Assembly (NCBI GenBank): GCA_019634735.1
Contig: JAHCAT010000022.1
Location: 1-43,452, forward strand
DNA length: 43,452 nucleotides
Direction: 5' to 3'
From: Lysobacterales bacterium
GTDB taxonomy: Bacteria; Pseudomonadota; Gammaproteobacteria; Xanthomonadales; UBA2363
Shown here: positions 24,188 through 32,827 of the stretch, one piece after another
Position numbering within the stretch: the stretch's first letter is position 1
How the letters are laid out: every line of letters starts with the position of its first letter
Translations under genes and position numbers: made by a program
Notes under the pieces: generated by a model
Databases searched by the model: none
What the model was told of the DNA's origin: nothing
Seen by the model: the letters and a program-made list of their open reading frames with translations, nothing else

Positions 24188-24297
24188 GGCCGCTCCTGGT
24201 CCCGTGACCGGCGGGACGCCCATCCCGGGACCGGTCGCCACAGGTGCGTGCGTCGGGCCTCGCCCGCGGCCATCCGGGGCACCGGAATGCCCGCCAT
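24184..24297 (-). CDS. Possible 37-aa ORF bridging the EF-G-like and DUF2784 genes
   Basis: ATG 24297 shares its A with the EF-G-like gene's TGA (TGATG), and the ORF's own TGA overlaps the DUF2784 ATG (ATGA). The product is basic and Arg-rich, starting MAGIPVPRMAAGEARRTHLW and ending RRSRDQERP, with no family match. It may only serve to carry ribosomes across and couple translation, or may be chance. The frame also lies within a longer shadow frame, so it is weakly supported as a protein. Confidence 0.35.
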   Translation of the reverse strand: MAGIPVPRMAAGEARRTHLWRPVPGWASRRSRDQERP

Positions 24298-26345
24298 CAG
24301 TCGTCGTCCGCCTTGGGCCGGAACGCCTCGGCGAGCTGCTTCTGCACCGGCGGCGGCACCGGCTCGTAGTGGCTGAACTCGATGGTGTAGCGGCCCTTGC
24401 CGCCGGTGATCGCCTTCAGTTCGTTGGCGTAGTCGCCGACCTCGGCCAGCGGCACCTGCGCCTTGACCACCAGCTCGCCGCCGCGCAGGGCATCGGTGCC
24501 GTTGATGCGCGCCCGCTTGCCGGCGAGGCCACCGGTCACGTCGCCCATGTGGGCCTCGGGCACCGAGACGTCCAGGTTGACGATCGGCTCCAGGACGATC
24601 GGCCGGGCCTTGGCGATGGCATCCATGAAGGCCTTGCGTCCGGCGGTCACGAAGGCGATCTCCTTGGAGTCCACCGGATGGTGCTTGCCGTCGTAGACCA
24701 CCACCTTGACGTCCTGGATCTGGTAGCCGGCGATGGCGCCATGTTCCAGCACCTGGCGGACGCCCTTCTCGATCGCCGGGATGAACTGGTTGGGAATGGA
24801 GCCGCCGACGGTGTCGTCCTCGAAGGCGAACCCGGTGCCGCGCGCCAGCGGCTCGATGCGCAGGAAGACCTCCCCGAACTGGCCGGCGCCGCCGGTCTGC
24901 TTCTTGTGCCGATGATGGCCGTCGGCGCGTCCGCTCACCGTTTCGCGATAGGCGATGCGCGGCGGCCGGGTGCTCACCTCGACGCCATAGCGCTCCTTCA
25001 TGCGCTCCAGCATCACCCGCAGGTGCAGCTCGCCCAGGCCGCGGATGACGGTCTCGTTGAGCTCCTTGTTGTGCTCGACCCGGAAGCAGGGATCCTCCTC
25101 GGCCAGCCGGTGCAGGGCGGTCGCCAGCTTCTGCTCCTGGCCCTTGTGCTGGGGCTCGATCGCCAGGCCGAACATCGGCTGGGGGAAATCGATCGGCTTG
25201 AGGTGGATGTGGTCCTCGTCGTGGCTGTCGTGCAGGACGGCGTCGAAGTGGATGTCCTCGACCTTGGCCACCGCGGCGATGTCGCCGGGCACGGCCTGGT
25301 CGATCTCGACGTGGTCCTTGCCGCGCAGCTTGAACAGATGCCCGACCTTGAACGGCTTCTTGCCGTCGTCGATGAACAGCTGGGTGTCGCGTCGCACCGT
25401 GCCCTGGTAGATCCGGAACACGCCGAGCTTGCCGACGAACGGATCGTTGACGATCTTGAACACGTCGGCGACCACGTGGCGGGCCGGATCGGGCGTGGTG
25501 CGGAAAGGCTCGGCGGCCGCACCGGCGCCCTTCACGAACATCGGCGGGTTGGCCTCGCCCGGGTGCGGCATCAGCGACTCGAACAGGCCGAGCAGTTCGG
25601 CGATGCCGGCGCCGCTGCGCGCCGAGACGAAGCAGATAGGCACCAGGTGACCTTCGCGCAGGCACTGCTCGAAGGCGTCGTGCAGCTCCTGGCCGGTCAG
25701 CCCGGCCTCGCCTTCCTCCAGATAGCGCCCCATCACCGACTCGTTGACCTCGACCACCTGGTCGAGGATGCGCTGGTGGGCCTCGGCGACCGATCCGAAG
25801 TCCGATGCGCCCTCGCCGCGGCCGAAGCAGTCGACCACCCGGGTGGCGCCGGCGGCGGGCAGGTTGATCGGCAGGCATTCCGGCCCGAACGTCTCACGCA
25901 GCTGTTCGACCAGCAGTTCCAGGTCGACGCCTTCGTGGTCGATCTTGTTGACCACGATCAGCCGGCACAGCCGGCGCGCGCGGGCGTAGTCCATCATCCG
26001 CTGGCTGCCGTGTTCGATGCCGGCCGCGGCGTCGAGCACCACCGCGCAGGTCTCCACCGCCGCCAGCGCCGACAGGGTCGGGCCCCGGAAATCGGGATAG
26101 CCCGGCGTGTCGATCAGGTTGATGTGGACACCGCCGTGGTCGATGCTGGTGATCGTCGAGTTGATCGAGTGGCCGCGCGCCTTCTCCATGGGGTCGAAGT
26201 CGGAAACCGTGGTGCCGCGTTCGACCGTGCCTGCCGTCTGGATGGTTCCGCCGGCCTGCAGCAGGGCTTCGCAGAGCGTGGTTTTGCCGGCGCCGGAGTG
26301 GCCCACGAGGGCGATGTTTCGGATCTGTTCGGTACGATGGCTCAT
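24297..26345 (-). CDS. Elongation factor G-like GTPase (EF-G2/FusA paralogue)
   Basis: 682 aa translational GTPase with all EF-G domains. G1 is GHSGAGKTT (15-23), the switch I region reads RGHSINSTI instead of the RGITI of canonical EF-G, G3 is DTPGYPDF (79-86), G4 NKID (133-136) and G5 SARSG. A domain IV loop SGRADGHHRHKKQTGGAGQFGEV and KGVRQVLEHG follow. It matches the EF-G2-type factors (as in Thermus TTHA1498) rather than the main fusA, which sits in the str operon. It binds the ribosome but its cellular role is unclear. ATG 26345 gives the usual MSHRTEQIRNIALVGH start; the open frame runs to 26444 without support. Confidence 0.92.
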   Translation of the reverse strand: MSHRTEQIRNIALVGHSGAGKTTLCEALLQAGGTIQTAGTVERGTTVSDFDPMEKARGHSINSTITSIDHGGVHINLIDTPGYPDFRGPTLSALAAVETCAVVLDAAAGIEHGSQRMMDYARARRLCRLIVVNKIDHEGVDLELLVEQLRETFGPECLPINLPAAGATRVVDCFGRGEGASDFGSVAEAHQRILDQVVEVNESVMGRYLEEGEAGLTGQELHDAFEQCLREGHLVPICFVSARSGAGIAELLGLFESLMPHPGEANPPMFVKGAGAAAEPFRTTPDPARHVVADVFKIVNDPFVGKLGVFRIYQGTVRRDTQLFIDDGKKPFKVGHLFKLRGKDHVEIDQAVPGDIAAVAKVEDIHFDAVLHDSHDEDHIHLKPIDFPQPMFGLAIEPQHKGQEQKLATALHRLAEEDPCFRVEHNKELNETVIRGLGELHLRVMLERMKERYGVEVSTRPPRIAYRETVSGRADGHHRHKKQTGGAGQFGEVFLRIEPLARGTGFAFEDDTVGGSIPNQFIPAIEKGVRQVLEHGAIAGYQIQDVKVVVYDGKHHPVDSKEIAFVTAGRKAFMDAIAKARPIVLEPIVNLDVSVPEAHMGDVTGGLAGKRARINGTDALRGGELVVKAQVPLAEVGDYANELKAITGGKGRYTIEFSHYEPVPPPVQKQLAEAFRPKADDD

Positions 26346-26564
26346 GCCTGCGCTTCCTTTGGATGGTCCGCCCCGCCCCTCCCGGGCGGGCCGGACATGC
26401 TCGCGTCCCGGAAAGCCCCGGACGCGGCTCCGCTGGCGAGCCATCCCTGGCCCGCAGGCAGGTCTGCGCTTTCAGACCGTCCCTGGCGGATGCCTGTCCC
26501 GGACAGCTTGCGGGGCGCGCGGCGATTTGCAAGGTTCGCCGCACAATGACGGGAGGCCCCGTCG

Positions 26565-27266
26565 ATGGCGATGACAGCGGTCCTGGTGCACGGCGCGGGC
26601 GGCGGCGGCTGGCAGTGGCAGGCCTGGGCCCCGGTACTGGCGCGGGCCGGGTTCGCCGTGCTGGCCCCCGACCTGCGTCCCTGCGCCGCCGGCCTGGCGG
26701 CGACCACGTTCGACCACTACCAGGACCAGGTCGACGCCTGGTGCGCGAGCGCCGGTAAGGAGCTCGTCCTGATCGGTGCCAGCCTGGGGGCACTGCTGGC
26801 CCTGCGCGCCGCCGGTCCGCATCAGGCGGCCGCCCTGGTGCTTGTCAACCCTGTGCCGCCAGCGGGCATCCGGCCCTGGCCAGCGTTTCCGGAACGGCCG
26901 TCGGTCGTCGCCTGGTCGGCCGGGCCGCTGCACTCCACGGTACGCGCCTTGCCGGGGCTGCCCCTGGACCATGTCCGGGCCATCCACAGGCGCTGGCGCG
27001 ACGAATCCGGACAGGTGCTGGCACAGGCCGCCGCCGGCGTCCCCGGCGCCCGGCTGGCCTGTCCGGTACTGGTGCTGGCCGGTGCCGAGGACACCGACAT
27101 CCCGCCCGCCACCAGCCAGGCCGTGGCCGGGGCGCTGCGCGGCGCCTGCCTGGTGCTGGCCGGTCAAGGCCATCTCTCCCCCCTGCTGGGTGCCGGGGCG
27201 GCGTCGGTTGCGACACTGGCCGCAGACTGGCTGGCGCTGGCGGCGGGAACGGGCAATTCCGGCTGA
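26565..27266 (+). CDS. Alpha/beta hydrolase, cytoplasmic
   Basis: 233 aa without a signal peptide. The N-terminal VLVHGAGGGGWQWQ is the oxyanion loop, the nucleophile elbow is IGASLGAL (Ser about 71), the acid probably Asp in LAGAEDTDIP, and the catalytic His in GQGHLSPLLG. The ribosome site GGGAGG lies 8 nt before ATG 26565. It belongs to the MhpC/RsbQ-like superfamily, whose substrates vary widely. It sits alone between the EF-G-like gene (divergent) and an envelope protein gene, so context says little. Confidence 0.88.
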   Translation: MAMTAVLVHGAGGGGWQWQAWAPVLARAGFAVLAPDLRPCAAGLAATTFDHYQDQVDAWCASAGKELVLIGASLGALLALRAAGPHQAAALVLVNPVPPAGIRPWPAFPERPSVVAWSAGPLHSTVRALPGLPLDHVRAIHRRWRDESGQVLAQAAAGVPGARLACPVLVLAGAEDTDIPPATSQAVAGALRGACLVLAGQGHLSPLLGAGAASVATLAADWLALAAGTGNSG

Positions 27267-27368
27267 ACGGTGGCGCGCCCGAGGGGCGGGATTCAGAACC
27301 GATTAACCGCGTCACGCCGATAGTGGCGCCGTCCATCGCGATCCTCGCGATGCATGGAGAGCACCACG

Positions 27369-27944
27369 ATGCGCGTTGTCATCCTGTTCGCAGCCGGTCT
27401 GGGTCTTGCCACGGGTGTCCAGGCCTGGGACGGACCCTCGTCCGGTTACTTCCGCGATGGCGGTGAGGTTCGCCACGCCTGGGGCGAGGTGCTCGAGGTG
27501 CAGCCGATCTACCGCACCACCCACCATCCGCAATCCCGCGAGGTCTGCTACGAGGCCCCGGTCGAGTACTACAGCGAAGGCCGGCCGCGCTCGGCGGGCG
27601 GTACCGTGCTGGGCGCGGTGATCGGTGGCGTGATCGGCAACCAGATCGGCCGCAACAGCGGCTCCCGGCACGGCTATTACCGCCACGGTCCGCATCGCGA
27701 CACGACCACCGCCGCCGGTGCCGCAGTCGGCGCCGCGATCGGCTACCAGGCCAGCCGTGGCCCCGGCTACGTGACCCGGGGTTACGAGCAGCGCTGCCAG
27801 TACGAGCGCGACTGGCAGCCGGCGCAGGAGGTGGTCGGCTACGACGTGACCTATCGTTATCGCGGCGAGATCTACCAGACCCGCACCGACTACCACCCGG
27901 GCGACAGCATCCGCGTGCAGGTCGCGGTCACCCCGGTGCGCTGA
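27369..27944 (+). CDS. Glycine-zipper 2TM envelope protein (17 kDa antigen-like)
   Basis: 191 aa with a signal peptide MRVVILFAAGLGLATGVQAW (cleavage about 19). The glycine zipper is GGTVLGAVIGGVIGNQIG, with a second, shorter segment AAGAAVGAAIGYQAS. Before them is the conserved EVCYEAPVEY and after them QRCQYERDWQPAQEVVGYDVTYRYRGE, ending DSIRVQVAVTPVR. Those Cys residues likely pair in the periplasm. The family sits in the outer membrane or periplasm and often accompanies envelope stress. ATG 27369 is preferred over 27354, whose own codons contain the GGAGAG ribosome site. Confidence 0.9.
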   Translation: MRVVILFAAGLGLATGVQAWDGPSSGYFRDGGEVRHAWGEVLEVQPIYRTTHHPQSREVCYEAPVEYYSEGRPRSAGGTVLGAVIGGVIGNQIGRNSGSRHGYYRHGPHRDTTTAAGAAVGAAIGYQASRGPGYVTRGYEQRCQYERDWQPAQEVVGYDVTYRYRGEIYQTRTDYHPGDSIRVQVAVTPVR

Positions 27945-27955
27945 ACCCGCGTGAG

Positions 27956-27981
27956 GCCCCGCCGGCACGGTCCGGCGGGGC
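27956..27981 (+). terminator. Strong hairpin after the glycine-zipper gene
   Basis: Perfect 10-bp arms GCCCCGCCGG and CCGGCGGGGC around a 6-nt loop CACGGT, 12 nt after the stop codon. No T-run, but the position favours a transcript end. Confidence 0.6.
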
Positions 27982-28125
27982 AGGCGGTGCGGCCCGGCGC
28001 ATCCGCTTGGCGGGGCCATTCCTTGTCCGGGTTCCGCGCGGCCCGCATAATTGCCGGTCACCCGGACCCGCGCCCTGCGCGGCCGGCCCGGTGGCGTCGA
28101 CGCCACCGCCCAGCCTCCCGCGCAC

Positions 28126-29058
28126 ATGACCAGCCAGTTCACCAACTACCAGTCGTTCTGGAACGACAAGGCCAGCACCGTCACGGGCGCCATGATCGCC
28201 GTCGACGGCAGCGCCGACGAAGCGACCCTGGAAGCCACCGGGCGCTATTCCGCGCGCCAGGTCCGGCACGCCCTCGAACTCGCGCCGGGCGACCATGTCC
28301 TCGAGCTGGGCTGCGGCGTCGGTCGCATCGGCAGCCACCTGGCGCCCGATTGCACGCTCTGGCACGGCGTCGACATCGCCCCGCGCATGATCGAGGTCGC
28401 GCGCGACCGCCTGTCCGGCCTGCCCGACGGTCGGGTGCGGCTGGACGCCCTCGACCGCACCCGGCTTGCGCCCTGTGCGGATGCCGCCTACGACAAGGCC
28501 TACTGCGTGGCGGTGTTCATCCACATGGACAAGGAGGACTTCCTGATCTACCTCAGGGAGCTGTTCCGCGTCCTCAAGCCCGGCGGCCGGCTGTTCTTCG
28601 ACCACTGGAACCTCGCCCACCCGGTCGGCTTCCAGCGCTTCGAGGCCGAGGTCGCCCAGTACGTCGACTTCGACCAGTCCGCGCGCAAGGATGTCGCCCG
28701 CAACCAGTTCACCTGCCCGCAGGAGGTCGAGCTGTTCCTGCAGGCGGCCGGCTTCGAGCTGGCCCTGCTGGAGGCTGGGGCGCCGTTCCTGCAGGCGGTC
28801 GCCGTCAAGCCCGGAGGCGAAGCTGCCGGACAGGTCGGCGAGCGGCTGCGTCGCGACCTCGCCCGGATCCAGTACGGCCCGCGCTGGACGCAGTGGTTCG
28901 GCGGCCTGTTCCCGATGTTCTACGGCGACGAGCATCCGGCCGCGCTGCTGGCGCGCATGCCGGCGGCCGACAGCGACGAGGAATCGGCGATGCACCACCT
29001 GTGGGTGCGGGCGATCTGGCGCAACCACCCGGACCGTTGGGGCCCGGTCACCGACTGA
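28126..29058 (+). CDS. Class I SAM-dependent methyltransferase
   Basis: 310 aa. The SAM-binding motif I is HVLELGCGVGRIGSHLAP (about 58-75), motif II gives HGVDIAPRMIEVAR, and motif IV/V contain YDKAYCVAVFIHM and RVLKPGGRLFFDHW. An N-terminal segment SQFTNYQSFWNDKASTVTGAMIAV and a long C-terminal region (about 180-310) rich in Trp and Phe form a substrate domain I do not recognise. Start ATG 28126 follows a run without clear ribosome site. It converges on the 2OG oxygenase with 31 nt between. The substrate cannot be inferred. Confidence 0.87.
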   Translation: MTSQFTNYQSFWNDKASTVTGAMIAVDGSADEATLEATGRYSARQVRHALELAPGDHVLELGCGVGRIGSHLAPDCTLWHGVDIAPRMIEVARDRLSGLPDGRVRLDALDRTRLAPCADAAYDKAYCVAVFIHMDKEDFLIYLRELFRVLKPGGRLFFDHWNLAHPVGFQRFEAEVAQYVDFDQSARKDVARNQFTCPQEVELFLQAAGFELALLEAGAPFLQAVAVKPGGEAAGQVGERLRRDLARIQYGPRWTQWFGGLFPMFYGDEHPAALLARMPAADSDEESAMHHLWVRAIWRNHPDRWGPVTD

Positions 29059-29089
29059 GCCGCAGCCGCGGCCTCGGTAAACGTGCGGG

Positions 29090-29815
29090 CTACAGGTGGT
29101 AGCCCTTGTACAGCGTGCTGTGCGCGGGCCGCTGCTCCTCGGCCGGCCGCGTGCTGGTGTAGTAGTACATGGCGATCGAGCGCCGGTGGACGCCCTCCGG
29201 CGCTGCCCAGGGCGCGGGATGGCCGTGGAAGGTGTCCGAGCGGGTCGCGAACAGCACGGCCCGGTTGAACAGCGGCTCGACCCGGCGCACCCGTTCGCGC
29301 GCCTGGGTATCCCATAGCTCGAGCTCGCCGCCCCAGCCGTCCTGCCACTGCGGATTGAGGTAGATCAGCAGGTTCAGGCGCCGGTGCGCCTGCAGGCCGT
29401 CGTGCCAGTTGAAGTCGGCATGGATGCCCAGGTGGTCGCCGCGCCGGCTGAGGTGCAGGCCGCCACCGCGCAGGTGCGGATCGGGCAGCAGATGCTCGAT
29501 GCCGGTCAGCGCCTCCAGGAAGCGGATGAACGGGCCGGCATTGAGGTCGTGGATGGCCTGCCGCAGAGGCGCCGGGAAGGCCTCCTCGCGGGCGCTGCCG
29601 AGCTTGACCTCGTAGCCCTGGGCGCCGAACCGGTCCCAGGCCACGGCGTCGTCCGGCCCCGGGAACGCCTGCTCCAGGCGCGTCGCCACCTCGGGCCGCA
29701 GGAAACCGTCCATCACCAGGTGAGGATACGGATCGGCATTGCGGAAGCCGTCGGCATCCGCCTGCGCGATCGCGGCGAGCCGGGCGGGGTCGAAGGCGTA
29801 GTCCGGTTCGTGCAT
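29090..29815 (-). CDS. 2OG-Fe(II) oxygenase (prolyl 4-hydroxylase-like)
   Basis: 241 aa. The double-stranded beta-helix iron site is HADFNWHD (His-x-Asp) followed by the distal His in FHGHPAPW. The 2-oxoglutarate Arg is in GVHRRSIAMYYY. It also has HLSRRGDHLGIHADFNWHD, typical of the 2OG-FeII_Oxy_3 group, and DGFLRPEVATRL near the N-terminus. Such proteins hydroxylate a protein or small molecule. ATG 29815 (MHEPDYAF) is the start; the frame also reads upstream through the tRNA-Leu, and the resulting peptide MAESVDAADSKSAALKS is an artefact. Confidence 0.9.
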   Translation of the reverse strand: MHEPDYAFDPARLAAIAQADADGFRNADPYPHLVMDGFLRPEVATRLEQAFPGPDDAVAWDRFGAQGYEVKLGSAREEAFPAPLRQAIHDLNAGPFIRFLEALTGIEHLLPDPHLRGGGLHLSRRGDHLGIHADFNWHDGLQAHRRLNLLIYLNPQWQDGWGGELELWDTQARERVRRVEPLFNRAVLFATRSDTFHGHPAPWAAPEGVHRRSIAMYYYTSTRPAEEQRPAHSTLYKGYHL

Positions 29816-29866
29816 GCGCGCGGTGGGCAGGCGGGAAGGCGGGCGGTGCCGGCCGTGCCGGATCCC

Positions 29867-29953
29867 TGGTGCCGGAGGTGGGACTCGAACCCACACGCTT
29901 TTGAGGGCGGCGGATTTTGAGTCCGCTGCGTCTACCGATTCCGCCACTCCGGC
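29867..29953 (-). tRNA. tRNA-Leu(CAA)
   Basis: 87 nt reading GCCGGAGTGGCGGAATCGG at the 5' end. The acceptor stem GCCGGAG pairs with CTCCGGC and the CCA end is encoded. The anticodon stem GCGGA/TCCGC encloses the loop CTCAAAA, giving anticodon CAA, which decodes UUG. A long variable arm (GCCCTCAAAAGCG) and T-loop GTTCGAGTC confirm a class II tRNA. It lies between the oxygenase and the ELWxxDGT protein gene, without an adjacent integrase. Confidence 0.97.
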
Positions 29954-30065
29954 GCGGGCGGCAAGTCTAGCAGCCGGCGGTCACGCATGTGCCTGGCGGC
30001 GGCCGCCGGCCAGGGCGGATCACCCGGTTCGCGGCCGGGGGCCCGGATGCGGGCGTCCGCCCCGG

Positions 30066-32786
30066 TCAGCGGCCCAATTCGAACCCGTTCCGGAAAGCGC
30101 GATTCGGAAGGATCTGCCACGGTTCGTTACCGTGTGTCCAGTCGTCCAGCCAGAACAGCAGCCGATTCTCCGTGCGGAAATAGTTGACGGGTGCGTTGCG
30201 CGCGCCGGCGGGTGAGGGAAGCAGGCCGGTCTGCCACCAGTCACCGTCCCCGGAGATCCGGCACAGGTTCTGGCGGCCGTCGCGCCGACAGGCGAACAGC
30301 GCCTGGTGGGGCGTCTCGTCGGGGTCCAGCAGGCTGGATGGAATGCCCACCGGGGGCCAGAAATACCATTCGCCCAGTCCGTCGATGGCGCGCTGTGTGC
30401 CGGCCGGGGTGCCCGTGCTGATCCAGTACTCCGTGCCGGTGGCGATATGCAGGTGGTCCCCCACCCAAGCCGGCGAATTGCCGGGGTCCAGGGGCGGCAC
30501 CGGCAGGCGGACAGTTCCCGCAGTCGTCAGGTCCGACGCCCAGACCGTCCAGCCTTCCGGGGGCTGCCAGAGCCTGAAGGCAACCATGCCCGAACCGGAA
30601 GCGCTCAGGTCCACGGGGTTCTGGTCGAACTGCCGGATCCGCGTGGGCGTTCCGCCGGCGCGCGGCATCCCCCACAACCCCGATCCCTGCACGTCCTGCG
30701 CGCAGAAGACAAGCTGCCCGCCGGTGCCGGTGACGCCACGCGGGTCGAAGGTCGGGCAGGGCAACAGTGGTGGAACGAGCTGCTGGGTACCGGTCACGGT
30801 GCCGTCGGTTCGCCAGAGCAGGTCGGCCCCGTCGATCGGCCGGCGAATGGCCAGTATCGCCACACCCCCATGCTGGCCGTACGGGGCGACCAGGACGCCT
30901 TGGCTGGCTCCGGCGTCGACAAGGACACGCGTGCCCCAGGGCGCGGACCACGCGCACACCCCCACGTTGTCCTGCGGAGGCACGCGGCATTGGAACAGCA
31001 GGTAGGGAACGGCGCCACCATCCACGCCGAACAGCGGAACGCCGCCGGCCGCCTGGATGACCTCAGGATTGATCAGGTCCTCCGCCGCGTGCCTGAGGGC
31101 GAGCGGCTGCGCGCCCGAGGTCCGGAAGACCAGGCGGGAGCCGATCGCCAGCGGGGACGAATCGAACTGCAATCCGCCGCCGAGCTGGAGGTCGTGCCAC
31201 TGCCCGTTCTCCAGATCGACCCGGAATGGCGAGGGGGGAAGGCAGTTTCCTGAGCAGGACGAGCCGTAGAAGCGATCGGCGATCCACTCGCCGCCAGCCC
31301 GGTATCCCGGCGCGTTCGCTGGCCAGGTGGAGCGCGTGCCTCGCCAGACATCGGCTACAGGTCCGATCCCCGCAGGCGTGCCGTCGGTACGCCATATCTC
31401 GTGGGTATGCCGCCCCGGGCGACTGGCGAAATATAGATGTCCGTCCGGTGCCTTGGTGGCGGGACTCAACGAGAAGCGGGTGTCCCGCAGGAGCACGGAA
31501 ACGCCGTTCGCATCGGCACGGAAACGAACGAACTCGTACTCGTCGTTCTGGCCGGCGGGTGCCGGTCGGCTCCAGAGAAGGCCACCGCCCTGCCGCAGCC
31601 AGCGATCCCCTACCTGCGAGGGCCTGGCCGGGAAGGGAACCGTCGTTCCGCCGTCAATGACGAGTCCCTGTCCGTTGGAGTTCGCGTAACGCAGCAGTTC
31701 CTCGTCGGTCCGAGCATAGACCAGGCCGTCCTGCACAGCGGCCAGCGAGAGGAAGAGCGGCGGCTGCGACAGGCCGGCCACCACGGAATCGAGCACGGAG
31801 ACCATCGACGATGCCCCATCGAAGCGCCTAAGCTCGGACACGTAGTTGCTGGCGGCGAAATGCGAGCGGGTGTAGTAGGCCTGGTTGCCCAGCGCGGACA
31901 GGGCCAGCGGCTGGGACACGCAGGACGGCTCCTGCGTCCAGTCCGCGATCTGGGTGCCGGCCACCGACCCGTCGGTCCTGACCACGCGCTGATGCACGCA
32001 GTCGCGAACCAGCAGCCAGTAGTAGCCGTCGTCGGCATCGTGGAGGACGCGGGGCCACTCCCAGGCATGGCCGGCCGGCACCGACATCAGCATCGCGTTG
32101 CTTCCCGGCAAGCCCTCGGTGCTCCACAGTTCCAGCAGCACCGGAGGCTGCGCGGCCTCGCGCAGGAATACGACGCGATTGCCGACCGTCGCCATGCGCG
32201 TATAAGACCACCCGCCCGCCGACGACTGCAGCTGGATCTTGTCTTCGCCCGGGCGCACCGACCACAGCGATGCGCCCTCGCCGAACACGATCCGGTCGCC
32301 CGCCGTGGCCATGCCGAGAACCACCGCGGTTCCCTCGTCGCCCGCGAGGGTGGCGACCCGGGTCGCCTGCTGGTCGCCGGTCACCGCCCAGATCTCGAGC
32401 TGGCCTTGGCGATGGACGACCGCGTACAGGGGGCCGGTCGACGGGAGAAGGTGCTTGATCCGGTCGGGGTCCGGCCCGGTATCGATTTCCAGTGCCAGGG
32501 CCGAGTTGCCGGTATTCGGATCGATGCGATAGAGCGCCTGGCCGGTGTCCGGCCGGAAACCTACGGCGTAGAGCGAGCCGGCATGCCAGACCATTCTCGG
32601 CCCGTCGCCCGTGTTGGGATGAAGTCCAAACGCAGGGTCGAAGAAATGCAGGTCCGGATCGGGCGCGGTCGTTGCGTCCACGACCATGCGCAGGGCGATG
32701 CCGGCCCACGCATTGGTGTAGATGAACGCGGCTGCCACGGTGGCGGCGCACAGAGACTGGAGCTTGCGAACAATCGATTGAACCAT
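30066..32786 (-). CDS. Exported 906-aa protein with degenerate ELWxxDGTxxGT repeats
   Basis: Signal peptide at residues 1-28 ending NAWA. The rest is a beta-rich protein with repeated motifs close to the ELWxxDGTxxGT consensus: ELWSTEGLPGS (219-229), RVVRTDGSVAGTQ (267-279), EIWRTDGTPAG (463-473), LLWRTDGTVTGTQ (656-668), VWASDLTTAGTV (748-759) and YWISTGTPAGTQ (787-798), then HGNEPW near the end. In myxobacterial and bacteroidete relatives this repeat builds a propeller-like extracellular protein of unknown function. The protein ends NRAFRNGFELGR, like the tail of the hydrolase at 7670. Codons look slightly less GC-biased than neighbours. It follows cysteine dioxygenase by 41 nt on the same strand. 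Start ATG 32786. Confidence 0.85.
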   Translation of the reverse strand: MVQSIVRKLQSLCAATVAAAFIYTNAWAGIALRMVVDATTAPDPDLHFFDPAFGLHPNTGDGPRMVWHAGSLYAVGFRPDTGQALYRIDPNTGNSALALEIDTGPDPDRIKHLLPSTGPLYAVVHRQGQLEIWAVTGDQQATRVATLAGDEGTAVVLGMATAGDRIVFGEGASLWSVRPGEDKIQLQSSAGGWSYTRMATVGNRVVFLREAAQPPVLLELWSTEGLPGSNAMLMSVPAGHAWEWPRVLHDADDGYYWLLVRDCVHQRVVRTDGSVAGTQIADWTQEPSCVSQPLALSALGNQAYYTRSHFAASNYVSELRRFDGASSMVSVLDSVVAGLSQPPLFLSLAAVQDGLVYARTDEELLRYANSNGQGLVIDGGTTVPFPARPSQVGDRWLRQGGGLLWSRPAPAGQNDEYEFVRFRADANGVSVLLRDTRFSLSPATKAPDGHLYFASRPGRHTHEIWRTDGTPAGIGPVADVWRGTRSTWPANAPGYRAGGEWIADRFYGSSCSGNCLPPSPFRVDLENGQWHDLQLGGGLQFDSSPLAIGSRLVFRTSGAQPLALRHAAEDLINPEVIQAAGGVPLFGVDGGAVPYLLFQCRVPPQDNVGVCAWSAPWGTRVLVDAGASQGVLVAPYGQHGGVAILAIRRPIDGADLLWRTDGTVTGTQQLVPPLLPCPTFDPRGVTGTGGQLVFCAQDVQGSGLWGMPRAGGTPTRIRQFDQNPVDLSASGSGMVAFRLWQPPEGWTVWASDLTTAGTVRLPVPPLDPGNSPAWVGDHLHIATGTEYWISTGTPAGTQRAIDGLGEWYFWPPVGIPSSLLDPDETPHQALFACRRDGRQNLCRISGDGDWWQTGLLPSPAGARNAPVNYFRTENRLLFWLDDWTHGNEPWQILPNRAFRNGFELGR

Positions 32787-32827
32787 ATGTGGAAGCGGTT
32801 CCAGCGGTGCGGTGGATTAGGGGCGCA

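Noticed and set aside
23922..26549. 875-codon open frame on plus
   Set aside because: It is antisense to the EF-G-like gene, an effect of very high GC3; the translation is low-complexity His/Asp/Gln-rich with no family motif.
29816..29947. N-terminal extension of the 2OG oxygenase to a Met at 29947
   Set aside because: It runs through the tRNA-Leu gene; the peptide is only the tRNA read as codons.
29867..32786. Genomic island integrated at tRNA-Leu
   Set aside because: No integrase, no repeat of the tRNA 3' end found by eye, and the foreign-looking gene is on the tRNA 5' side.
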